Below, piece by piece: positions 1 to 6,315 of a stretch of 9,922 bases of DNA. The stretch spans positions 1 through 9,922 of the forward strand of contig JAPLJU010000231.1 of assembly GCA_026388445.1 (NCBI GenBank), written 5' to 3'. The DNA comes from Deltaproteobacteria bacterium (GTDB lineage Bacteria > Desulfobacterota > Syntrophia > Syntrophales > UBA2192). Under the pieces are notes generated by a model, which saw only the letters and a program-made list of their open reading frames with translations, did not search any database and was not told the origin of the DNA. Every line of letters begins with the position of its first letter. Within the stretch, counting starts at the first letter, position 1. A program made the position numbers and the translations under genes.

Positions 1-1742
1 TCGATACTCACCGGGGAGGGCGCATCGGTCATGAGATCGGTGGCCTTCTGCGTCTTGGGGAAGGCGATGACGTCGCGTATGGACTCCGCACCGGTCATGA
101 GCATGATCAGCCGGTCAAGACCGAAGGCGATGCCCCCGTGAGGCGGCGTGCCGTATTCCAGGGCGTCGAGCAGGAAGCCGAACTTGGTCCGGGCTTCTTT
201 CTTGGAAAGCCCGAGGGTTTCAAAGACCATCTGCTGCACTCGGTTCTGATGGATGCGGATGCTGCCGCCGCCGATCTCGGAGCCGTTCAGGACGAGGTCA
301 TAGGCCCGGGCCCGGACCTTGCCCGGATCTTTCTTCAGGAGGGGGATGTCGGCCGGGACGGGAGAGGTGAAGGGGTGATGGGTCGAGACGTATCGTTTTT
401 CCGTATCACTGTATTCAAAGAGCGGAAATTCGGTGATCCAGCTGAAGGCGAAAGTGCCCGCCTGAACGAGGTTGAGTTTCTTCGCGAGATGGATCCTCAG
501 GTTACCGAGAGCGTCGTGAACGACCCGCGGCGCGTCGGCCACAAAGACAAGGAGGTCCCCTTCCTGGACCTCCATCCGTCGGTTGATCGACTCGATCTCC
601 CGGGGCTTGAGAAACTTGGCGACAGGCGAGGTCCAGCCGTCGGGGTTCACCCTGGCCCAGGCAAGCCCCCGGGCGCCGAAGGTCCCGACGAAATCCGTCA
701 GGCCGTCAAGGTCCTTCCGTGAAAGCTGCCTCGCGTTTTCCACTTTGATGGCCTTGACCATACCGCCGCTGGCGACGGCCTCTGTGAACACGGCAAAATC
801 GCAGGATCCCAGGAGGTCCGTCAGGTCGTGAAGCTCAAGGGAGAAACGCGTGTCGGGGTTATCCCTGCCGTAGCGGTTCACGGCATCGTGAAAGGACATC
901 CTCGGAAAAGGCCGCGGGAGGTCGACACCAAGGCCTGTCTTGAAGACGTGGGTCATGAGCCCTTCCATGGTCTCAATGATGTCCTCCTCGGTGATAAAAG
1001 ACATCTCGACGTCGATCTGCGTGAACTCCGGCTGCCGGTCCGCACGGAGATCCTCGTCCCGGAAGCATTTGACGATCTGGTAATAGCGATCAAACCCCGA
1101 CACCATGAGGATCTGCTTGAAGAGCTGGGGTGACTGGGGCAGGGCATAGAACATGCCGGGATTGATCCGGCTGGGGACCAGATAGTCGCGGGCCCCTTCC
1201 GGTGTGCTCTTGGTCAGAAAGGGCGTTTCAATCTCGATGAAGCCATGCGCCTGGAAAAAGTTTCTCACCTCCGCCGCGACCCTGCTTCGCAGGATGAGGT
1301 TCCGCTGAATCTGCTCGCGACGAAGATCCAGATAGCGATATTTCAAACGGACATTTTCGGAGACCTCGGCCTCCACATCGAGCATGAAGGGAGGCGTTTT
1401 GGACTCGTTCAGGATTTCGAGTTCATGGACCAGCACCTCGACATGACCCGTTTTCAGATCGGGATTTTCCATGCCCTCCGGTCTTCTCCGGACCCTGCCT
1501 TGCAGGGCCAGTACATACTCGCTCCGGATCCGGTGGGCTTCCCGATGGGTCTCGGGGTTGGTTTCGGGGTTAAAGACGACCTGGACAAGACCCTCCCGGT
1601 CCCTCAGGTCCACAAAAATGACGCCGCCATGGTCACGCCTGCGGTGGACCCATCCCATGAGGACGATGTCCTTCCCGATGTCATCGGCGCTGACGCCGCC
1701 GCAGTAATGGGTTCTTTTCTGTTGGGTAATAAATTCGGGCAA
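1..1742 (-). CDS. aspS: Aspartyl-tRNA synthetase, C-terminus cut off by window edge
   Basis: Class II synthetase that charges tRNA-Asp with aspartate in the cytosol. I translated the complement from 1742 to 1 and found an uninterrupted frame of about 580 codons; the bacterial enzyme is about 590 residues, so only a short tail is missing. Visible are the N-terminal OB-fold anticodon domain (GWVHRRRDHGG, about residues 30-40), motif 2 (FRDEDLRADRQPEFTQIDVE), an insertion domain, and motif 3 (GIAFGLDRL) near the end. The start is a TTG at 1742-1740: it directly precedes the conserved N-terminus (PEFITQQKRTHYCGG), a GAGGT lies 8 nt upstream, and the hisS stop (TAG, same frame) is two codons before it, so no earlier start is possible. 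It follows hisS by 6 nt and is surely co-transcribed. The RRDHGG motif, with His where E. coli has Leu, is the pattern of non-discriminating AspRS; that specificity is an inference. Confidence 0.96.
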   Translation of the reverse strand, partial: MPEFITQQKRTHYCGGVSADDIGKDIVLMGWVHRRRDHGGVIFVDLRDREGLVQVVFNPETNPETHREAHRIRSEYVLALQGRVRRRPEGMENPDLKTGHVEVLVHELEILNESKTPPFMLDVEAEVSENVRLKYRYLDLRREQIQRNLILRSRVAAEVRNFFQAHGFIEIETPFLTKSTPEGARDYLVPSRINPGMFYALPQSPQLFKQILMVSGFDRYYQIVKCFRDEDLRADRQPEFTQIDVEMSFITEEDIIETMEGLMTHVFKTGLGVDLPRPFPRMSFHDAVNRYGRDNPDTRFSLELHDLTDLLGSCDFAVFTEAVASGGMVKAIKVENARQLSRKDLDGLTDFVGTFGARGLAWARVNPDGWTSPVAKFLKPREIESINRRMEVQEGDLLVFVADAPRVVHDALGNLRIHLAKKLNLVQAGTFAFSWITEFPLFEYSDTEKRYVSTHHPFTSPVPADIPLLKKDPGKVRARAYDLVLNGSEIGGGSIRIHQNRVQQMVFETLGLSKKEARTKFGFLLDALEYGTPPHGGIAFGLDRLIMLMTGAESIRDVIAFPKTQKATDLMTDAPSPVSI

Positions 1743-1748
1743 ACCTCT

Positions 1749-3014
1749 CTACCTCGCTTTCAGTAAAGACACGAGTTGGTTTTCCATATCATCCAGGCCG
1801 ACGGGTTCCTGAGAACCGCCTTTCATGTTCCTCAGGAAGGCCTTTCTTTCCTTGAGCTCATTTTCACCCAGAAGGAGCGTGTAACGGGCGCCCAGTTTGT
1901 CCGAGCGTTTCATCTGGCTTTTGAGGCTGCGGTTCGAATAGTCCGTTTCGGCGAGGATCCCCAGATGTCGGAGCCGGTTGCAGAGGATGAAGGCAAGTTT
2001 CCTGGCCTCCTGCCCAAGTGACGCGATGTAGAGATCGGGTGATCTTACGATGTCCTCCATCAGCTCCGGCAGGAGCGAAATGAGCCTTTCCACGCCCACG
2101 GCGAAACCGATGCCCGGAACCTCCGGGCCCCCCAGGTCCTTGACGAGCCGGTCGTAACGGCCGCCGCCAGCAACGGCGTTTTGCGCGCCGAGCGATTTCG
2201 TCGTCACCTCAAAAGTCGTCTTCGTGTAGTAATCAAGACCCCTTACCATGCGGGGGTTGACGGCGAAGGCGGTCTTGAGGGCCTTCAGGCCCTCCTGATC
2301 CTCACGGAAGTGCTCCTTGCACCTCTCGCAGATATAATCGATGAGGAACGGTGCTGCCGAAACGGCCGCCTTGCAGCCTTCGACCTTGCAATCGAAGACC
2401 CGAAGAGGATTCGTTCCAAGCCGCCTTTGGCAGTCCTCGCAGAGGGTTTTTTCCTTTTTCGCCAGATATTCACCAAGGACTTTCCGGAAGGAAGGCCGGC
2501 ATTCGGGACATCCGAGGGAATTGATCTCCAGGCTCACGCCTGTGAGGCGAACCCTTTCAAGGAAAAGCATGAGCATGTAGATCACTTCGGCATCGACCAG
2601 GGCATCGCCGGGGCCGAGGAGTTCCACGTTGATCTGATGGAACTGGCGGTAGCGGCCCTTCTGAGGGCGTTCCCGTCTGAACATGGGCCCGAAGGTGAAG
2701 AGTTTACTGACGGCGTCGCTCGCGTGCAGGCTGTGCTCGAGGTAGGCACGCATCACACTTGCCGTGGCCTCCGGTCGAAGCGTCAGGGACTCACCCCCGC
2801 GGTCCTCGAAGGTGTACATCTCCTTTTCCACGATGTCCGTGGTCTCCCCGATACTTCGCCGGAACAGTTCCGTCTTTTCCAGGACCGGGATCTTGATCTC
2901 CTTGAACCCGAAATCGGAAAAGACCTTCCGGGCCGTATCCTCGACAAATTGCCAGCGTTCCGTCTCGCCGGGGAGGATGTCCTTGAATCCCCTGACGGCT
3001 TTGATGATTTCCAT
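1749..3014 (-). CDS. hisS: Histidyl-tRNA synthetase
   Basis: Charges tRNA-His with histidine; cytosolic dimeric class II synthetase. The 421-residue length is normal for bacterial HisRS. Seen in order: N-terminal KAVRGFKDILPGE; TLRPEATA (about 78-85); motif 2 with FRRERPQKGRYRQFHQ (about 112-127); the histidine-binding RGLDYY (258-263) and GGRYD (284-288); motif 3 GIGFAVGVERL (301-311); then the C-terminal anticodon-binding domain (about 327-421). The insertion between motif 2 and RGLDYY carries eight cysteines, mostly in pairs (C169/C172, C192/C195, C209/C214, C229/C232), resembling zinc-ribbon knuckles; I recall similar cysteine-rich insertions in many bacterial HisRS. The ATG at 3014-3012 fits the family N-terminus, with only a weak GGTGA upstream. 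In the ancestral order comEC lay directly upstream on the same strand. The island now separates them, so hisS probably needs its own promoter. Confidence 0.98.
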   Translation of the reverse strand: MEIIKAVRGFKDILPGETERWQFVEDTARKVFSDFGFKEIKIPVLEKTELFRRSIGETTDIVEKEMYTFEDRGGESLTLRPEATASVMRAYLEHSLHASDAVSKLFTFGPMFRRERPQKGRYRQFHQINVELLGPGDALVDAEVIYMLMLFLERVRLTGVSLEINSLGCPECRPSFRKVLGEYLAKKEKTLCEDCQRRLGTNPLRVFDCKVEGCKAAVSAAPFLIDYICERCKEHFREDQEGLKALKTAFAVNPRMVRGLDYYTKTTFEVTTKSLGAQNAVAGGGRYDRLVKDLGGPEVPGIGFAVGVERLISLLPELMEDIVRSPDLYIASLGQEARKLAFILCNRLRHLGILAETDYSNRSLKSQMKRSDKLGARYTLLLGENELKERKAFLRNMKGGSQEPVGLDDMENQLVSLLKAR

Positions 3015-3060
3015 GGGTTCACCGGACGATGGATGGTTTTTATAAGGCCGATTTCTCTAA

Positions 3061-3227
3061 CACATTCGCGGGCCAAAGGCAACCAAAATCATTATTTTAG
3101 TTGGATTTATAGGCCTGGACGTTGACGGTATGGCCGTCCGTTTCCGCCGTCACGGCACCCTGCAGATCGGTGCGATAGATTTTGGCGCCGGAGCGCTCGA
3201 GTCTTTCGATGACTTCCGGGTGGGGTG
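3061..3227. repeat. Direct repeat, copy A, block 1 (comEC 3' terminus plus downstream DNA)
   Basis: Aligned by eye with 8148-8314 at a constant offset of 5087. The 167 positions differ at one base (C at 3091, G in the other copy). The block covers the last 43 or so codons of comEC and 36 bp beyond its stop. Outside it, at 3060 against 8147, the sequences are unrelated. The flank on this side leads straight into hisS and is therefore the native comEC-hisS spacer. Confidence 0.95.
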
Positions 3228-3370
3228 GGAGAGGACGACCGTGTCGATTTTCTTGATCCGCATCTTCCAGAGGAAGGGGGCGATGACATGTCGTCCGAAA
3301 TCGAAACGGCCGTCGAAGGAACCGCCCCCGTCGACGAGCATCCGTCGGCCACCCGGGAACTCGACCAGGG
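3097..3370 (-). pseudogene. Truncated, frameshifted second copy of the comEC 3' end
   Basis: This is a non-functional remnant of the comEC metallo-beta-lactamase region. Read on the minus strand, it opens with the comEC segment around LVDGGGSFDGRFDFGRH and runs to VVLSHP. It then jumps to HPEVIERLERSGAKIYRTD and continues to the same C-terminus and stop as the intact gene (QAYKSN, stop at 3097-3099). Compared with the intact copy at 8184-8947, 490 bases are missing between the codons for the HPHPDH metal motif and those for APHPEV. Because 490 is not a multiple of three, the two halves are in different frames. The 5' end stops abruptly at 3370, where similarity to comEC ends and island DNA begins. 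There is no start codon or membrane domain. The 5' half carries substitutions relative to the intact gene (S to G, Y to H, V to I, K to M). Confidence 0.93.
3224..3370. repeat. Direct repeat, copy A, block 2 (internal comEC segment)
   Basis: Aligned by eye with 8801-8947 at an offset of 5577. I count 9 differences in 147 positions, clearly more than in block 1. Similarity ends at 3370 (tcgaccaggg, followed by atgaac here but by tggcat in comEC). This point is the hisS-side junction between comEC-derived DNA and the island. Confidence 0.94.
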
Positions 3371-3608
3371 ATGAACATCCAAGATAGGATAATCGTCGCG
3401 GTGAAGGTTATTGCTGTTCTCTAAGTTGCTCTTCATCCACTTTGTTTAATAGCTGACTGATACCGGTAAAAGTAAGGGTGGGTTTGAAGTTTGATCGTCA
3501 TCTTACTCCACGGCTTCGGCTTTTCCGTGAAATCCGTATCTCCCACCGAAGTATCTTTAGCTTTTCTTTCCCCCTTTTTCCTTGATCTTATTTAAGAAAT
3601 GTATTAAA

Positions 3609-3637
3609 CGGACAACAAACTACTTATGAAATATAAA
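3609..3637 (+). promoter_or_regulatory. Possible sigma-70-type promoter for the island operon
   Basis: A -35-like CGGACA at 3609-3614 (matches TTGACA at four positions) and a -10-like TATAAA at 3632-3637 (five of six to TATAAT) are separated by exactly 17 bp. Transcription would begin near 3644 and run through the dyads and hairpin into the methyltransferase gene. The region is A/T-rich, so a chance match is possible. Confidence 0.4.
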
Positions 3638-3638
3638 A

Positions 3639-3675
3639 GCATGGAGACGCATTTTAATGGATCACAAATCCATGC
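3639..3675 (+). promoter_or_regulatory. Two overlapping inverted repeats in the leader
   Basis: ATGGAT (3657-3662) and ATCCAT (3668-3673) form a perfect 6-bp dyad around the 5-nt loop CACAA. GCATGG (3639-3644) and CCATGC (3670-3675) form another that shares the same right arm, so only one can pair at a time. They lie at or just after the predicted transcription start. They could be an operator for autoregulation by the methyltransferase or alternative RNA structures. Short dyads arise by chance, so the function is speculative. Confidence 0.35.
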
Positions 3676-3685
3676 ACGCAAAGTT

Positions 3686-3720
3686 AATCCCGTCAAAAGT
3701 TATTTTTGGCGGGATTTTTT
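3686..3720 (+). terminator. Terminator-like hairpin upstream of the methyltransferase gene
   Basis: AATCCCGTC (3686-3694) pairs with GGCGGGATT (3708-3716) as a 9-bp stem with one G-U pair, followed by a T run to 3720. This is a textbook intrinsic terminator for the plus strand, yet no gene precedes it on that strand and the methyltransferase start lies only 28 nt beyond. It may attenuate the operon, end a short RNA starting near 3644, or be left over from the donor. Confidence 0.75.
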
Positions 3721-3747
3721 CGTAAGTCCAGTATCAAGATAATGCTT

Positions 3748-4896
3748 ATGTCTAGCAACGCATCAAATATGAACGTTATAGACCTCTTTTGCGGTGTGGG
3801 TGGCTTTAGTCTCGGCGCCGCGCGTGCCGGATTTAATGTGATAGGGGCTGTGGATAACGATGCCAATGCCCTGAAAGCGCATGGCATAAATTTTCCTGGA
3901 ACGATCCATTTGAATATCGATTTGTCGAAGGCAGAAGGAAAAGATTTGCTCAGAGAATTCAAGATAGAAAGTAAAGAATTGCTATGTATTATTGGTGGAC
4001 CCCCTTGTCAGGGCTTCAGCGCCATTGGAAAGAAGGATGATTCAGATCCCAGAAACCAATTATTCGTGCATTTCTTTCGCTTAGTAAGCGAAATCAAGCC
4101 GACTATTTTTCTTTGCGAAAATGTTCCGGGTTTCCTTGCGGATAAGCATTCGGCTATCCGCGAAAGAGCATTTAATTACGTGATTGACGATTATGTCATT
4201 CTCCCTCCAATGACACTGGATGCAAGCCTTTATGGTGCACCCACATCACGCATCAGAGCCTTTTTTCTCGGGTACAGCCGAGATGGTAGTATGGGTCTTG
4301 AAATAGACAAATTCAAACCCCCAAAAGATATAAGAAAAGTTACGGTGAGAAAGGCGCTTAAAGGGCTCCCAAGAAAAATCAACCCTAGTTGGCAGACTGA
4401 GCAAGATGACTGGCGGATATGTCGAAGTGGACCCGACGGGGCGTTTGGTGATCGTTTGCAAGGCATGATACCGAAAGGTGTTGGCGATTCTACAGCTATT
4501 AAAAGGTTGCGTGAAGACAAGAAGGTCTCAGGATGCATAGGGACGTTGCATTCAAAAGAGGTCATGAGAAGATATGGCAAGATCGTTCCCGGTGCCAAAG
4601 ACAACATATCTAAAGCTCTCCGTCTCGATCCAAAGGGTTTTTGCCCCACTCTAAGGGCTGGAACCGGTAGCGATCATGGAAGTTTTCAAGCTGTTCGCCC
4701 CATTCACTATTCAAAAGATAGGGTTATTACCCCCAGAGAAGCGGCTCGCCTTCAAGGTTTCCCCGACTGGTATCAATTCGATCATACAAAGTGGCACAGT
4801 TTTAAGTTAATCGGAAATAGCGTTAGTCCGATATTGGCCGAACATATCCTTAAGGTTATTCTTGACGCATCGCAAACATCTTCTAAGGAGAGATAA
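3748..4896 (+). CDS. DNA (cytosine-5) methyltransferase
   Basis: Transfers a methyl group from S-adenosylmethionine to C5 of cytosine in a specific DNA sequence. All key motifs are present, numbered from the ATG at 3748 (382 residues): motif I VIDLFCGVGGFSLGA (10-24); motif IV GGPPCQGFS with the attacking cysteine C87; motif VI ENV (124-126); motif VIII TSRIRAFFLGY with R168 and R170; a target-recognition region of about 200-300; motif IX TPREAARLQGFP (328-339); motif X GNSV (356-359). It therefore looks catalytically complete. ATGs at 3742, 3748 and 3769 are all possible starts and none has a clear ribosome binding site. A TTG at 3706 is unlikely because it lies in the terminator hairpin. 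It is first in the four-gene operon, and the ATPase follows directly. The target site cannot be read from the sequence. Presumed role: marking self DNA for the module. Confidence 0.95.
   Translation: MSSNASNMNVIDLFCGVGGFSLGAARAGFNVIGAVDNDANALKAHGINFPGTIHLNIDLSKAEGKDLLREFKIESKELLCIIGGPPCQGFSAIGKKDDSDPRNQLFVHFFRLVSEIKPTIFLCENVPGFLADKHSAIRERAFNYVIDDYVILPPMTLDASLYGAPTSRIRAFFLGYSRDGSMGLEIDKFKPPKDIRKVTVRKALKGLPRKINPSWQTEQDDWRICRSGPDGAFGDRLQGMIPKGVGDSTAIKRLREDKKVSGCIGTLHSKEVMRRYGKIVPGAKDNISKALRLDPKGFCPTLRAGTGSDHGSFQAVRPIHYSKDRVITPREAARLQGFPDWYQFDHTKWHSFKLIGNSVSPILAEHILKVILDASQTSSKER
4885..4890 (+). promoter_or_regulatory. Ribosome binding site of the GHKL ATPase gene
   Basis: AAGGAG lies 6 nt before the ATG at 4897, inside the last codons of the methyltransferase gene. 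It is the strongest Shine-Dalgarno sequence in the operon and fixes the start of the ATPase right after the preceding TAA. Confidence 0.85.
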
Positions 4897-6315
4897 ATGC
4901 CTGAGAAAAAATTCTCAAATGGAAATAAACAAGTCGATGCTACTCCCGTAAAATCTTTTTTTGTATCGATGTTAACAAGGGACATTACATTACCTTATGC
5001 AATCTTGGATCTTCTTGATAATTGTGTTGACGGAATCCTGCGAACCACTAACAGCGGTCACGGGAACACACCATATAAAGGATTCAAAGCGGAAATAGAT
5101 TTCGATAAAGATTCATTTTGCATACACGATAATTGTGGCGGAATACCATGGAATCTGAGCGATTATGCTTTTAGAATGGGACGCCCGGCAGGAAGGGGGG
5201 AAAAGCTCATCGGTACAGTCGGAACCTATGGCATAGGCATGAAAAGGGCTATCTTCAAGATCGGCAAGAATTGTTCTATTACCACAAAAAACGGTAAGGA
5301 TAGTTATGAAATTAATATTACGCCAAAATGGATTTTGGACGAAGGAGATTGGCGACTGCCGGTGGAGCGAGCAAAACAGTCTATGAAAGAAGATGGAACA
5401 ACAATTGTAATTGATAAACTCTATCCTGGGATATCCGCTCAGTTCGGTCACGATAAAGCCTCGTTTGAAGCAGATTTAACGGATAAAATCGCAACGCACT
5501 ACGCTTTCATAATAGAAAAAGGGTTTAGCGTGTATGTCAACCAAGTAGCAGTCAAACCAAGGCCAACGAGTTTACTATTTGCCGACCCTGACAGGAAAAC
5601 GAAGAAAGCAATACGTCCATTTATTTATAAGACCAATGTAGACGGCGTAAGTGTGTTTCTTACAGTTGGCTTCACTAGACCTATCCCATCTCAGGAGGAA
5701 GTCCAGGATGAACAGGAGGAGAAGAAATACTCTTCTCTCGGCGCAGGCTGGACTGTTTTATGTAATGATCGAGCTGTCCTATACTGCGACAAAACGGAGG
5801 TAACCGGATGGGGAGAAGCTGGGGTTCCGAATTACCACACCCAGTTTATCGCCATTTCAGGGATTGTCGAATTCATTAGTGACGATCCTTCTAAGTTACC
5901 GACGACGACAACCAAAAGAGGGATAAATTCATCGTCGTCCCTATACCTCCAGGTGAAAAACAAGATGCGCGAAGGCATGTTGTTATTCACCCAATACACG
6001 AATAAATGGAAGACCGATATCAAGCAGTCTAAGGATCATATGAGATCCGGAAGGGCGTTGAGGCTTCAAGAGATTAAGCAAGTCGCCTCGAATTTATCTT
6101 TTATGCCTGTAAAAGGGGTAATAGGCGGAGAACAATACAAGCCGTCTTTACCAATGCCGAAACCCATCGAACCTAATCGCATAAGAATATCATTCGTACG
6201 CAAGAAGCACGAGATACAATTAGTGGGTACATATCTTTTCGAGGATGCTGAAGCATCTGCTTCGAAAATTGGTGAGCGATGTTTCGACGAGATACTGAAA
6301 GAGGCGAAGAAATGA
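4897..6315 (+). CDS. GHKL (MutL/MORC-like) ATPase of the DNA-modification module
   Basis: A 472-residue protein with an N-terminal Bergerat-fold ATPase, the GHKL superfamily of gyrase B, Hsp90, histidine kinases and MutL. Visible are the N-box ILDLLDNCVDG (36-46), with Asp38 where the usual catalytic Glu stands and the Mg-binding Asn at 42; box G1 IHDNCGGIP (75-83); and the ATP-lid box G2 GTYGIGMKRA (108-117). Residues about 200-345 look like an S5-type transducer domain (VYVNQV, then VLCNDRAVLYCDK). The last 120 residues are unfamiliar. There are no membrane segments or histidine-kinase phosphoacceptor. Family knowledge: Iyer, Abhiman and Aravind (2008) described MutL/MORC-like ATPases encoded in prokaryotic restriction-modification loci. 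Inference: it is an ATP-driven clamp or switch linking methylation state to the Vsr nuclease. It starts right after the methyltransferase stop and overlaps the next gene by 4 nt. Confidence 0.88.
   Translation: MPEKKFSNGNKQVDATPVKSFFVSMLTRDITLPYAILDLLDNCVDGILRTTNSGHGNTPYKGFKAEIDFDKDSFCIHDNCGGIPWNLSDYAFRMGRPAGRGEKLIGTVGTYGIGMKRAIFKIGKNCSITTKNGKDSYEINITPKWILDEGDWRLPVERAKQSMKEDGTTIVIDKLYPGISAQFGHDKASFEADLTDKIATHYAFIIEKGFSVYVNQVAVKPRPTSLLFADPDRKTKKAIRPFIYKTNVDGVSVFLTVGFTRPIPSQEEVQDEQEEKKYSSLGAGWTVLCNDRAVLYCDKTEVTGWGEAGVPNYHTQFIAISGIVEFISDDPSKLPTTTTKRGINSSSSLYLQVKNKMREGMLLFTQYTNKWKTDIKQSKDHMRSGRALRLQEIKQVASNLSFMPVKGVIGGEQYKPSLPMPKPIEPNRIRISFVRKKHEIQLVGTYLFEDAEASASKIGERCFDEILKEAKK

Larger units (their letters stand above)
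3371..3747. other. Gene-free leader region of the island
   Basis: I find no convincing gene here. The open frames are short, lack ribosome binding sites and match nothing I recognise. No tRNA-like T-loop or cloverleaf was found. The last 140 bases hold the regulatory signals listed separately: a promoter-like pair (3609-3637), overlapping dyads (3639-3675) and a terminator-like hairpin (3686-3720), all before the methyltransferase start. The first 230 bases show nothing I can interpret. Confidence 0.6.

Noticed and set aside
2181..3125. Long plus-strand open frame of 314 codons opposite hisS
   Set aside because: It is antisense to a well-conserved hisS, resembles no protein I know, and ends by running through the repeat. 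G/C-rich third positions often leave such shadow frames open. The same applies to the frames opposite aspS at 138-722 and 1245-1766.
3097..3378. Minus-strand open frame in copy A as a small ComEC-like gene
   Set aside because: The first half is comEC DNA read out of frame after the 490-bp deletion; only the C-terminal 43 or so residues match ComEC. It is a remnant.
3405..3490. Minus-strand frame ending SQLLNKVDEEQLREQQ as a gene tail
   Set aside because: It is bounded by a stop about 30 codons upstream and has no start or ribosome binding site. It looks protein-like but is too short to call.
3706..3747. Upstream TTG start giving the methyltransferase 14 extra residues
   Set aside because: The TTG lies in the loop and 3' arm of the terminator hairpin, has no ribosome binding site, and the added residues precede the usual family N-terminus.
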